A stretch of 41,926 bases of DNA. It comes from a virus. The stretch is from positions 1 to 41,926 of the IMG/VR virus record IMGVR_UViG_3300010160_000090. One strand, 5' to 3'. The position numbers were made by a program, and so were the translations under genes. The notes below the pieces were generated by a model that worked only from the letters and a program-made list of their open reading frames with translations, was not told the DNA's origin and did no database searches. Shown in pieces: positions 1 to 7,659 of this stretch. Numbering within the stretch: position 1 is the first letter of the stretch; each line of letters begins with the position of its first letter.

Positions 1-389
1 GCAGTAATTAAAATACTGAAACTGTCCATAACTTCATTATCGCTAAACCCTAAATTCACTAAAGAATTAGCAAGGTTATTTATTTGGGCATACGTTTCTT
101 TTGAAGTATCACCCATAGCCTTTAATGAAGTAATTAACTTTGCATTTGCTATTTCATTTTCCATAGACGCTTTTGTGGCGTACGCTCCAAATGCCGCTAC
201 TGCTATACCTGCGGCAAGAAAAGCAGCCTTAGCCAACGTAGCGCTTTTACCTACTCCGTCAAGTGCTATACCAGTTTTTGCGGCAGTTGCTTGTAATCTA
301 GTTAATTCGGCATTAACTTTTTCAAATCCAGCAATCGCTGGACCAGCAATAACTTCAACTACAAATTGGACAGGGGGAAAGAAACTCAT
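1..389 (-). CDS. Tape measure protein, N-terminal part (runs off left edge)
   Basis: This is the start of the protein that sets tail length and fills the tail tube. About 129 residues are visible. It opens MSFFPPVQFVVEVIAGPAI, followed by an Ala-rich hydrophobic stretch around residues 50-70 and an amphipathic segment, the usual opening of siphophage tape measures. The ATG overlaps the stop of the preceding gene as ATGA, so the start is firm. The frame stays open to base 1. The matching C-terminal part lies at the right edge of the window, on the same strand. The last codon is cut after two bases, and the right-hand frame begins on a full codon, so the pieces do not join directly. Confidence 0.88.
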   Translation of the reverse strand, partial: MSFFPPVQFVVEVIAGPAIAGFEKVNAELTRLQATAAKTGIALDGVGKSATLAKAAFLAAGIAVAAFGAYATKASMENEIANAKLITSLKAMGDTSKETYAQINNLANSLVNLGFSDNEVMDSFSILIT

Positions 390-778
390 AATAACCCCTT
401 ACTTCCTAGATGTTTCTTAATGATACTAGGCGCTACTAATTTTAACTTGTTAAAAGCAGGAGACATATAAGGGTATTTGTTACCGTTAGGAAAACCAAGT
501 TCCAATACGCGACCATAAATAACACCTGGTCCAACAATAGCCTTGTAACTACCATAACCAGTACGAGTTTTTACACCGTGAATACTTCTACGTAAATTAC
601 CAGTTCTGTTAACAGGTGGACCACCAGCAATAGGCAAACCGCTTTTTCTTATCTCTCTTTGTGAAAGTTGGATTAAACCTGTCATCATTTCATCACGAGC
701 CATACGAGCCTTAATATCAAGGTTGCCAGTAAAACTCGTTACATTTGCTCTAACAAGGTTAAGATTTGAGGTTATCAT
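386..778 (-). CDS. HK97 gp10-like tail/neck protein
   Basis: 130 residues. The central pattern (GNLRRSIHGVKTR, then a VGPG...Y...LELG block and a final PYMSPAF block) is that of the HK97 gp10-like family, small proteins of the head-tail joint or tail completion. It lies between the tail assembly chaperones and the tape measure, a slot where actinophages often carry a minor structural protein. It overlaps the end of the upstream chaperone frame by 20 bases and the tape-measure start by 4, so translation is probably coupled. The purine-rich GGTGGAG lies very close to the ATG, which is tighter than usual. The family match is by motif only. Confidence 0.6.
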   Translation of the reverse strand: MITSNLNLVRANVTSFTGNLDIKARMARDEMMTGLIQLSQREIRKSGLPIAGGPPVNRTGNLRRSIHGVKTRTGYGSYKAIVGPGVIYGRVLELGFPNGNKYPYMSPAFNKLKLVAPSIIKKHLGSKGLL

Positions 779-973
779 TCTCCACCTGTTTCACTAGAGT
801 TGAAATGGAAAGTAGCCAATCTACTGTTCCTGCTGGTTGTTCATCTACCTGTGTAGGTGTCCAACCAAACCTATCCGCACAAAGAAAGTAAAACCATTCA
901 TCATCTGGATAAGTAAATTTGTCGTTTCTTTCCCCACCTTCCAGCAACCACTTTAGTCGCTGGACTCTACGAA
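759..973 (-). CDS. Tail assembly chaperone, frameshift extension (GT-type)
   Basis: This frame holds WLLEGGERNDKFTYPDD, then EWFYFL and GWTPTQVDEQ, typical of the second part of siphophage tail assembly chaperones. It has no good start of its own: the first possible one is a TTG at 947 without a clear ribosome site. It lies in the -1 frame relative to the upstream chaperone. A slippery heptamer CCCTTTC (977 to 971, minus strand, read C CCT TTC in the upstream frame) precedes the upstream stop. The product is therefore most likely made as a fusion with that protein. The chaperones coat the tape measure during tail building and are absent from the finished virion. Confidence 0.75.
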
Positions 974-1306
974 AGGGGATTCAGAATCTTTTTCACTTTC
1001 ATCAGTTTTTGCTAACGCTGGAAATAAAATACTTTGTGCTGTTTCTGCTTCTTTAGCCAAAAAGTCATAATCAGCCATTTCTAATTCGTCAAGCGTTTCT
1101 AATTTGATAGAAGGAATAATTAAATCCAACGACCAAGAATCAATAAGAATTGCTATCAAGCCATCAATAAGAGATATGGCTTGCATAATTCCTTCTTGTC
1201 CGTTTGCGGCACGATAGACTTTTTTACGGTCTTTTACACGTAACGTACTTGGGTCACGAAGTTCTACTGTTGCGCCACTTGGTAGTGTTAGTTTTTTATT
1301 CGCCAT
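953..1306 (-). CDS. Tail assembly chaperone (G-type)
   Basis: 117 residues. It starts MANKKLTLPSGATVELRDPS, has a hydrophobic middle (LIDGLIAILIDSW) and an acidic, Ser-rich tail. Its length and its position between the major tail protein and the tape measure fit the lambda G-type chaperone. The last third carries the slippery heptamer CCCTTTC in the reading phase required for a -1 shift, seven codons before the UAA stop. The start has an AAAGG-type ribosome site shortly upstream. A hairpin separates it from the major tail protein gene, consistent with the chaperones being needed in smaller amounts. Confidence 0.82.
   Translation of the reverse strand: MANKKLTLPSGATVELRDPSTLRVKDRKKVYRAANGQEGIMQAISLIDGLIAILIDSWSLDLIIPSIKLETLDELEMADYDFLAKEAETAQSILFPALAKTDESEKDSESPFVESSD
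971..977 (-). promoter_or_regulatory. Candidate -1 ribosomal slippery site
   Basis: The minus strand reads CCCTTTC, a perfect X XXY YYZ heptamer in the chaperone frame (C CCT TTC). A -1 slip here joins the G-type frame to the downstream frame that encodes WLLEGGERN. The shift direction is the one used by most siphophage tail chaperone pairs. I did not find an obvious stimulatory pseudoknot by eye. Confidence 0.65.
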
Positions 1307-1342
1307 CTTCTTGCCTTTCGTTAATTGCCTTCCAAATTAAAA

Positions 1343-1401
1343 GTGACGGTGAGGTGGGAGCAGGGAAGGCGACTGCTACAACCATTAACCCCCACCGTCA
1401 C
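1343..1401 (-). terminator. Hairpin downstream of the major tail protein gene
   Basis: GTGACGGTG (1343-1351) pairs perfectly with CACCGTCAC (1393-1401). Inside it, GGTGGG and CCCACC offer an alternative or nested pairing. It lies just past the stop of the major tail protein and ahead of the chaperone gene. There is no long U run, so it may act as a partial terminator or as a 3' mRNA stabiliser that keeps major tail protein output above that of the chaperones. Confidence 0.55.
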
Positions 1402-1415
1402 ACTTGTCCTAAGTA

Positions 1416-2399
1416 CTACTGATATGTACCAGAAGCCTTAGCATTTTTCAATGTCCACTTGATATTGGAATAACCAACGCTTCCTGTATCTGTGGTATTT
1501 GCTTGCGCATTAACATCAACCGTTACTTGAACAAAATCTTTTGAACGGTCAATAACTGCGGCGGTATAAGCGCCTTTTGTCATAGTACAAGAAATTGTAA
1601 CTAACGCGGCAGAAGTACCGCTAGTCCAATCAAGTGTAATTGCTGGTTGTGTATTTGTTAAGAAACGAGTTAATTCAGTATTGTTTTCCATAACAAATGT
1701 GAACTTACCTGTAGTTTCTAGTGGACCAACAAATACAGAATAAGGATTTTGTGTATTAGAAATACCAAAAATAGGTGTTACTGGTCGTTTCATATCTAAT
1801 GAACCGTCAACTGCGTTAGAAACTTGACTGCTAGCAATCGTTACAGTTCCAATCCATACTGGAGATGGAACTATAGTTGAAAATGTAGGTGTTGGCGTTG
1901 ACGCAGAAGCAGAAATAAAACCTGTTCCTTTTGCGTCATATTCCAACATACCTTCTGAAGAAAATTTAATACCAAAATCACTAATTTGAATACCAGGATA
2001 AGCGCGTACTGCTGATGAATAAAAATCAGTAAGCGTAAAAGAAGTTGGTTGTGCGTCGGCTGCCGCAGTTGCACTATTTTCTAAAGAAATTACGTGTGTG
2101 TATGGAGCAGTAGAACCTGTAGTTGTAACTTCTCCAAGAAGTCCTGCGATTGGATAACCAATAGTGTCGGCAAACGCTGGACCACCAAAATCAAATGTTG
2201 AATAATTACGACCAGGAATATAATTGTAACTCTTTACATTTGAGCCACGTAAGCCGTCATCATAAAGAGCGTCAATAATATCTACTGGTTTAATTTTACT
2301 TACGCTAACAGGAATAAAATCTGTTGGTGCTACTGCTGTACCTTTAGTTGCTTCTTTAGCAATACCAAGGTAACTTCTAACTGACGCTTGTACGGACAT
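1416..2399 (-). CDS. Major tail protein (tail tube subunit)
   Basis: 327 residues. The opening SYLGIAKEATKGTAVAPTDFI, shortly after the start, is the classic start of siphophage tube proteins, as are the later beta-rich, Ser/Thr/Ala-rich blocks (FDFGGPAFADTIGY, then an ITLDWTSGTSAALVTISC-like C-terminal beta domain). It polymerises around the tape measure to form the tube that carries DNA. Gene order (tail terminator, small protein, this gene, chaperones, tape measure) matches the standard morphogenesis order. The C-terminal 90 residues probably form an extra surface domain. The start is an ATG that overlaps the stop of the small gene before it. Confidence 0.88.
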   Translation of the reverse strand: MSVQASVRSYLGIAKEATKGTAVAPTDFIPVSVSKIKPVDIIDALYDDGLRGSNVKSYNYIPGRNYSTFDFGGPAFADTIGYPIAGLLGEVTTTGSTAPYTHVISLENSATAAADAQPTSFTLTDFYSSAVRAYPGIQISDFGIKFSSEGMLEYDAKGTGFISASASTPTPTFSTIVPSPVWIGTVTIASSQVSNAVDGSLDMKRPVTPIFGISNTQNPYSVFVGPLETTGKFTFVMENNTELTRFLTNTQPAITLDWTSGTSAALVTISCTMTKGAYTAAVIDRSKDFVQVTVDVNAQANTTDTGSVGYSNIKWTLKNAKASGTYQ

Positions 2400-2608
2400 T
2401 ATTTCACCTCATCTACGGTTGTGTCTGACGGAACAGACGGTTCTGGTGCTACCGCAGTTGCGGCGCTTTTCTTAAATGTTGAGTTAGCGCTGAAACACCC
2501 ATAAGCCGAAAAATCTTCTGGGGCTTCAAACACGTCACCCTTGTTCACGGTAATACCAAGAGACACAATTACGCGTTCTTCATCACCGTCATATTTAAAT
2601 TGACTCAC
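2399..2608 (-). CDS. Small conserved protein before the major tail protein
   Basis: About 69 residues. I chose the GTG at 2608 because AAGGAG sits at a good distance in front of it. The ATG 57 bases further upstream lies inside the preceding gene and lacks such a site. The protein contains SQFKYDGDEERVIVSLG, then VFEAPEDF, and an Ala/Pro/Ser/Thr-rich acidic tail. Similar small proteins sit beside tail-tube genes in other phages, but I do not know a tested function. It abuts the major tail protein start, so the two are probably translated together. Confidence 0.65.
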   Translation of the reverse strand: MSQFKYDGDEERVIVSLGITVNKGDVFEAPEDFSAYGCFSANSTFKKSAATAVAPEPSVPSDTTVDEVK

Positions 2609-2619
2609 GGGTTTCTCCT

Positions 2620-3114
2620 TTATGCGTTTATCATTTGGGTTACAGTAAAACGGATAGCGCACCACGTTTCCGTAGCGCCACCATCATTAGTAGCAGGTTC
2701 TCCATAAGATACGCTTATAGAAGGTTCTGCCGCTTGCCAGACTACTGAACCATCTGACAATCCTAGTGTATGCCCACCTGCTCTTAGTTGAGTTTTCACA
2801 CCATCAACAATCGCGTCGAAAGCAGTCATAGCGTCCTCTGCGTTGCGATACATTGCGTGAGTAAAAATTTGAAAATCAATTACGTAATCAATTCTTTTCC
2901 AACCGTTATATGCGCCACCTATCGCAACGCGTTCTTCACTTTCATCTGCAATAAAAACTACACCTGCGGCTCGCATTTGTTGACCTGCTGTTGCATTAAC
3001 TTGAAAATCAATACGTTTAGGAAATGAAGTCCAGATTTGATTTAAGTTAGTAACGTTTCCTGCAGATATCCAATTAGAAACTGCCGTGCGTACATCTGCA
3101 CGTGTGCCACCCAT
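2620..3114 (-). CDS. Tail terminator-like protein
   Basis: 164 residues. Features are an N-terminal helix (RADVRTAVSNWI), a central beta region (DYVIDFQIFTHAMYR), a helix AMTAFDAIVDGVKTQL and a C-terminal strand WCAIRFTVTQM. This alpha/beta layout, the length and the location between the head-tail connector and the tube protein fit the tail terminator (gpU-like) group. That protein caps the growing tube and joins it to the head. There is no catalytic motif. Its ATG touches the stop of the connector gene. The function is inferred from position and fold-like pattern. Confidence 0.6.
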   Translation of the reverse strand: MGGTRADVRTAVSNWISAGNVTNLNQIWTSFPKRIDFQVNATAGQQMRAAGVVFIADESEERVAIGGAYNGWKRIDYVIDFQIFTHAMYRNAEDAMTAFDAIVDGVKTQLRAGGHTLGLSDGSVVWQAAEPSISVSYGEPATNDGGATETWCAIRFTVTQMINA

Positions 3115-4007
3115 TAACGAATCCTACGATATAGGTCAACCATCTTTAACGCTAACCCGATTTCATCACCAACCATATTTTGAGTTGCATTACCGCTACG
3201 AGTTGGATTAACTGTTACATTCATAACCATAGAACTATCACCACGTACCTTGATTAAAGCCGTTGTAACAAGGATACAAGCCTGTTTAATTGCATTAGGT
3301 AAATTACCAAAGGCTATACCGCTTACGTGGCTGTATGACAGCGCAGAGGCTAAGGGAACGGTAGTTGAGCCATAAGTATAAGAAGAAGCAACTGTAACAT
3401 TTTCACTACTAGCACCATCATAAATTTTCATTTTCATACCAGCAACAATTCCAGTTCCGTCTTGAACTGTCATAGTACTTTGTGTAGCGGTAGCACTAGA
3501 AATTAAATTGTTAACGTATCCTGCTGTATATGTGTATTCAACAAAAATTTGATTACGAGAACTGCCACCCCCACCAAAAGATAATGGTCCCTGAGTACTA
3601 TAAGAGGTTGACATCTGTGATACAGGAATAATGATTTGTTGGTTTTCAAACCATACTGTAGAACAATCTGTTAACGTTACAAGATTGTTAGGTGTAGAAC
3701 CGTATTGAAAAGATTGTAAAGAAATAATTGGGTCATTATTAGGGTGTAACGCTATAAAACCTTCTGGCGTAAATCTTGTTCGTTGAGTTTCAATTACAGT
3801 TTGCGCATTAAGATTTTGATTTAAGTATTCGTCCATAAAAGAAGAAGCGCGAGCAATAACGTTTTTTAATTCTGCGTCTTGCGCGTTACTATTACCACCT
3901 ACAACTAAATTATCAATGTCAATCGCCGTTGGAGCATTTTTATATTCTGCAACTGTTAGATAAGAAAGTTCATTAAAAGATGTAGTAGGTGCAATACCAG
4001 TTGTCAT
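3114..4007 (-). CDS. Head-tail connector/adaptor protein (gp6-like)
   Basis: 297 residues, longer than the roughly 100-180 usual for gp6-like adaptors. The N-terminal half (LKNVIARASSFMDEYLNQNL) and the C-terminal helix (LPNAIKQACILVTTALI) match the adaptor pattern, in which helices stack under the portal. The middle (about residues 125-220) is Ser/Thr/Gly-rich and beta-like, suggesting an inserted decoration domain. It follows the zinc-ribbon gene almost without a gap and precedes the tail terminator. An adaptor role in closing the filled head is inferred. Confidence 0.65.
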   Translation of the reverse strand: MTTGIAPTTSFNELSYLTVAEYKNAPTAIDIDNLVVGGNSNAQDAELKNVIARASSFMDEYLNQNLNAQTVIETQRTRFTPEGFIALHPNNDPIISLQSFQYGSTPNNLVTLTDCSTVWFENQQIIIPVSQMSTSYSTQGPLSFGGGGSSRNQIFVEYTYTAGYVNNLISSATATQSTMTVQDGTGIVAGMKMKIYDGASSENVTVASSYTYGSTTVPLASALSYSHVSGIAFGNLPNAIKQACILVTTALIKVRGDSSMVMNVTVNPTRSGNATQNMVGDEIGLALKMVDLYRRIR

Positions 4008-4298
4008 TTAAATTTCTCCATCTCGTAACGTGTCTTTGTTTTCTGTACCGCAACGCCCACATTTGCGAAAGAAACTACCAAACCCACATTCAATACAAGT
4101 GTATCCAATAACTGAACCATTTGTAGTTGGACCCATTAACGACGCTTCAAAAAAACCTTCTGATTTCATTTGTGCTACGTGCTTAGGATTTTCTACATTA
4201 ATAATACCTTTACGGTCTGTATTATAAGAATGTGTTCCGTTTGGAGTTTGCACATCTATACCACGAACGCCTTTATCACTTGCTACTAATCTTGTCAT
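4008..4298 (-). CDS. Small zinc-ribbon protein of the head-tail region
   Basis: 96 residues. The C-terminal part carries CIECGFGSFFRKCGRCG, a CxxC...CxxC zinc ribbon. The N-terminal part (GIDVQTPNGTHSYNTDRKGIINV) resembles small proteins often found next to capsid genes of actinophages. It follows the capsid terminator and starts the next transcript segment. An AAAAGGAAG ribosome site lies ahead of the ATG. Its role is unknown; a structural or assembly-accessory role is suggested only by position. Confidence 0.7.
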   Translation of the reverse strand: MTRLVASDKGVRGIDVQTPNGTHSYNTDRKGIINVENPKHVAQMKSEGFFEASLMGPTTNGSVIGYTCIECGFGSFFRKCGRCGTENKDTLRDGEI

Positions 4299-4320
4299 TT
4301 GCTTCTTCCTTTTAATTTAT

Positions 4321-4356
4321 AAAGGTGGCGCGCCCGTTATATGACACGCCACCTTT
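4321..4356 (-). terminator. Hairpin downstream of the capsid gene
   Basis: AAAGGTGGCG (4321-4330) pairs perfectly with CGCCACCTTT (4347-4356), a 10 bp GC-rich stem with a 16-base loop. Read leftward, the stem is followed by ATAAATT. It sits just past the capsid gene and its tiny companion, and before the connector genes. This is a good candidate for ending or attenuating the capsid transcript. Confidence 0.65.
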
Positions 4357-4367
4357 CGTAAATTGAT

Positions 4368-4466
4368 TTAGCAGGGTGTTTCGTCTGGTGTAATCATTAC
4401 AGCAGTTGAAACATCATTACGCCCGTGATTATTTTGTGGTTGTTGACAACCGCACTCTAAACACAT
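4368..4466 (-). CDS. Tiny CxxCxC protein coupled to the capsid gene
   Basis: 32 residues, starting MCLECGCQQPQNNHGRND and ending in Cys. Its ATG overlaps the TGA of the major capsid gene (TGATG), so it can be translated by re-initiation at high level. The CxxCxC cluster could bind a metal. It lies between the capsid gene and the hairpin terminator, so it shares the capsid transcript. I do not know a function; a small virion or assembly factor is possible. The coupling and codon-level integrity make it likely to be real. Confidence 0.6.
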   Translation of the reverse strand: MCLECGCQQPQNNHGRNDVSTAVMITPDETPC

Positions 4467-6169
4467 CAGGCTGATGTAATTCCCGATACTGCGCCATTCC
4501 AAGCAGGTGCAGTACAGAAGAATGTTCCTCGGAAGTAAGTTGAGAACTCATAAGCGAATTGGTTAACTGGCCATTGAATACCCATATAATCCTGAACCAT
4601 AAAGTTAGCCCAAACATCTGATACCTGAGTATCAGGAATTGGCAACGAATAGGAAAGAATTGGTGCAACGCCTTGTGGTAACCAAGGGTGAACTGTAAGG
4701 TTCACAAGTTTTCCTGTAATTTCGTTATGAAGTCCACCCATAACAGCGCCACCAATATAATTGCCGACGTTATCTTGTTGTAGATTCAAACGATAGTTAG
4801 CAGTAGAACCACTCTTGATTGCGTCTGAGAGTTGCTTGCGGTCTGAACCGTTAAGGAAAACTTCATCTGGGTCAGCCTTAACAGCGTCAAACATAGCGCT
4901 AAATGCAGTTTGGAATTCAGCGCCAGGATTTGAAGTTGAAAAAGTTGAGTTAATACGGTTGTTATAACCAGTAGAAGAACCAAGAACAGTTGCAAGGATT
5001 CCGTCGTAACCTGTTGCATAAGCAGAAGTATCTGCTGTAGCGCGAGTTGCGGCGGCACCAGTAGTAGTTAATGGTGCTGTATTACCAGTAGTCACGGTTG
5101 AAGCGGCACCTTGAACTGTAAATGTCAAGCCTGTAGTACGACCTTGATATTTGCAGTTAGCAAGACCAGTTGTAGTACCAACATAAATGTTATAACCAAG
5201 TGCGCCAGTAACGGCTGTAATAGTAACAAGAAGAACTGCTGTAGAACCAACAACCTGAGAAACTACGGAAGAAGCGATTGACTCACCAAAACCGTTAGTT
5301 GAAACACCAGCGTCAGTTGTTACATAAACATAATAAGTTGTTGCTGCAAGTGAAGTCTGTCCTGTACCTGTGGCTGGTGCTGAAAGAGTAAATGTAGGAG
5401 CAGCAAGCGCACCAGCATATCCCGAAGCAGTTCCACGAGCCATTAACATCATTCTTTCTTCCATCAACATTGTTGCGTAAAGTGTTGAAGTTGAAGATAG
5501 TTGACGCAAATCTTGATATCCCATACCAGAGAAGTTAGCGTCAAATGAAACGCTATCTGATAGTGAGTATGAGTTGTAAGGCAGGATTAAATCATCAGCA
5601 GTATAAGTAATCTTTGCGCCACGTTCGTATGAAATTGAACCAAATGAAGTGGTTGTTGATTCTGTAATTCCTGGCCAGATGTTTGCGTTACTGCCTGTAC
5701 CTGTACCTGTGTAACCAGTAATGCGCTTTACACGGTGAGAAGTACCCACTCCTTTGTTGCGAGGAATTTTGTTACGAAGTGGGGTTGGACGTGGTGTAAG
5801 CAACTTTGCTGGTGCTTCCAAATCGAAAGCAGCAAAAGAAGTTGAAAGTGGAGATGTAAGTGTCACATCTTTTTGGATATCAGACATAGCCATACGTTGA
5901 GAAGCAAGAGCGTTATTTAATCCTGCTAATGCGTCTGGCGTGAGTGACTTGTTTGTTGCAAGACGTTCCATAAGAGCAACAGAACTTCCACTTGCTTCCG
6001 CAAATGTGGATTGTCCTGCTTTAATTGACATAATAGAATTTGGGTCAGATACAGCATTGTTTACTGATTTATTTAATTCGGAAGTGAATTCGTCCATACG
6101 TGTAGCAGAATCCTTTGCGGATACCGCGTCACTAAACAAGTCACTTGCCTTAGGTGCATTAAGCGCCAT
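4466..6169 (-). CDS. Major capsid protein with inserted Ig/FN3-like domain
   Basis: 567 residues. The N-terminal 120 are helical and probably serve as a scaffold-like delta region. HK97-fold-like sequence follows (ITYTADDLILPYNSYSL, MGYQDLRQLSS, ATMLMEERMMLMARG). Residues about 255-370 interrupt this with an all-beta segment (TYYVYVTTDAG, GESIASSVVS, GALGYNIYVGTTTGL) that has the repeat pattern of an FN3/Ig domain. The capsid fold then resumes (YATGYDGILATVL, AMFDAVKADPDEVFLNG) and ends with a QWPVNQFAYEFSTYFRGTF-type strand. It forms the head shell, and the insertion is expected on the outer surface. Neighbouring protease and portal genes support the call. Start: AAAGGAAC precedes the ATG. 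Confidence 0.9.
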   Translation of the reverse strand: MALNAPKASDLFSDAVSAKDSATRMDEFTSELNKSVNNAVSDPNSIMSIKAGQSTFAEASGSSVALMERLATNKSLTPDALAGLNNALASQRMAMSDIQKDVTLTSPLSTSFAAFDLEAPAKLLTPRPTPLRNKIPRNKGVGTSHRVKRITGYTGTGTGSNANIWPGITESTTTSFGSISYERGAKITYTADDLILPYNSYSLSDSVSFDANFSGMGYQDLRQLSSTSTLYATMLMEERMMLMARGTASGYAGALAAPTFTLSAPATGTGQTSLAATTYYVYVTTDAGVSTNGFGESIASSVVSQVVGSTAVLLVTITAVTGALGYNIYVGTTTGLANCKYQGRTTGLTFTVQGAASTVTTGNTAPLTTTGAAATRATADTSAYATGYDGILATVLGSSTGYNNRINSTFSTSNPGAEFQTAFSAMFDAVKADPDEVFLNGSDRKQLSDAIKSGSTANYRLNLQQDNVGNYIGGAVMGGLHNEITGKLVNLTVHPWLPQGVAPILSYSLPIPDTQVSDVWANFMVQDYMGIQWPVNQFAYEFSTYFRGTFFCTAPAWNGAVSGITSA

Positions 6170-6194
6170 TAGGTTTGTTCCTTTCGTAAAGAGG

Positions 6195-7322
6195 TTATTT
6201 GATTAATAATTCGTTGGCTTTGGATTCAAAATCCTGCGCCATTTCTTTCCAACCTTTTGACAAGATTGGGTCTGTTGTTGCGTTGGCTTTAGCACGATAT
6301 TCTGCGGCTTTATTAACAAGTTCATTAATACCGTTATTAGAAGGTTGTAATGCCGTGCGCTTTGGTCCACCGCTTACTGCTTTGGATTTTGCCGTTGCTA
6401 ATTCTGATTCAAGTTTATTGATAATTTCCATATCAGCCTCTTTTGCTGATTTCAAAATTTCAACCTCGCTACGAATCACATCAATCGCACTCTTTACGGC
6501 TTTTTCAATAATGTCACTAATAGTAACATCAGTTAGAGCAGACTTATTTGAATCTGATGATTCAAAAATATCTTCTTCATCAACACTACCTACACGTTCG
6601 ATAGTAGGTAGTGGCGTGATAGTTGATTTTTCTGTTGCTGTTTCTTCAATAGTAGTTACAGACTTCTCTGCGCCTTCTGCAACTTCCTCTGTAACTTCTT
6701 CGGAGACATTTTCAATAACTTCTTGTACCACTTCTGGTACAACTTCTTCAACAATGGTTTCTTCAACTTTAACTTCTGTTACTACTTCTTCTGCCACTAC
6801 TTCTTCAGCAACGGTAGTTTCTTCTTGTTCAATAAGTTCTTCCACTTGGATTACTTCCGTTCCATCTGATTTAGCCAACATTAATTTGGCGTTTGGGTTG
6901 GCAGGTCGGTCAACTAAAGATACTTCAACAATTTGTCCATCAATAATTCTTCCACCAAGAGCCTTGTCGTCACGTTGTACGCGCGCGCCACGAATCCCAA
7001 TAGAAAATCCTTTTAATACTCCTGTTTCAACTTTCTTTATAGAAGTAGGGTCCACTACTAACGCAGAAATGTAATGTCCGTCAGATTTTGAATCTAACTC
7101 TTTTGCTACTCCTGCGGCAATATTTGAATGTTGTTCGCGGATATTACCGCCCGATTTAAACCATTCTGGCATAGCCTTACTTAACCAATTAGAATCGCAT
7201 ATTTGGTTATCGCTATCAATAGCGTCATCTGTCGCTTTACCATAAACAAGAAGCGTTCCGTCAAGTTGTTTTTCTTGTTTTACGATTGCTGCATATGAAG
7301 TTGCGAAAGTTGTGTTAGCCAT
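6195..7322 (-). CDS. Prohead protease fused to a scaffold-like domain
   Basis: 375 residues. The N-terminal 150 match the HK97-type (S78) prohead protease: His65 in REQHSNIAAG and Ser107 in GFSIGIRG are the likely catalytic pair, and IVEVSLVDRPANPNAKL closes the domain. Residues about 155-220 are an unusual Glu/Val-rich stretch built of EEVV-like repeats. The C-terminal 110 are a coiled coil (KEADMEIINKLESEL) followed by a Lys/Ala-rich helix. Such fusions supply scaffold and protease in one chain, and the protease is expected to cut itself and the capsid N-terminus. It lies directly upstream of the capsid gene. Confidence 0.85.
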   Translation of the reverse strand: MANTTFATSYAAIVKQEKQLDGTLLVYGKATDDAIDSDNQICDSNWLSKAMPEWFKSGGNIREQHSNIAAGVAKELDSKSDGHYISALVVDPTSIKKVETGVLKGFSIGIRGARVQRDDKALGGRIIDGQIVEVSLVDRPANPNAKLMLAKSDGTEVIQVEELIEQEETTVAEEVVAEEVVTEVKVEETIVEEVVPEVVQEVIENVSEEVTEEVAEGAEKSVTTIEETATEKSTITPLPTIERVGSVDEEDIFESSDSNKSALTDVTISDIIEKAVKSAIDVIRSEVEILKSAKEADMEIINKLESELATAKSKAVSGGPKRTALQPSNNGINELVNKAAEYRAKANATTDPILSKGWKEMAQDFESKANELLIK

Positions 7323-7361
7323 TAGAGTCCTTTGCTGTAAGTGTTAATAACATTTTAATAA

Positions 7362-7649
7362 TTAAATTCCTGAATAAATAACAGAAATATCTCCTGCTAC
7401 TAATGAAGTAGTGCTAATAGCATAAAGTTTATCGCCAGCATTTAACGTTAAAGAAACAGACGCTTTTGCAGCAATTTGAACTCCTTGTGTTGAACCAGAA
7501 GAACCAACAGAAGCACCGCCAACAAAAATAACTGCTGCGGCTGTGTTATTACCAACCGTAACTACGGTTAATGGTAATCCAGCAGGTAATTGAAATATCA
7601 AACCTATTGACGTTCCTAACGCACCTGGATTTACTTGAACAAATGCCAT
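7362..7649 (-). CDS. Small beta-rich protein, possible head decoration
   Basis: 95 residues with no Cys and rich in Gly, Ala, Val and Ser. It has a run of beta-like segments (LTVVTVGNNTAAAVIFVGG, SVSLTLNAGDKLYAIST). It sits between the MuF-like gene and the protease. Its composition and position suggest a trimeric decoration or fibre-head protein, but I do not recognise a family. An AAGGAGAAT ribosome site lies ahead of the ATG. Confidence 0.55.
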   Translation of the reverse strand: MAFVQVNPGALGTSIGLIFQLPAGLPLTVVTVGNNTAAAVIFVGGASVGSSGSTQGVQIAAKASVSLTLNAGDKLYAISTTSLVAGDISVIYSGI

Positions 7650-7659
7650 TTAATTCTCC

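Noticed and set aside
6199-7074. 291-residue rightward frame opposite the protease gene
   Set aside because: It mirrors the repetitive protease-scaffold gene; Ser/Thr-rich low complexity with no start signal.
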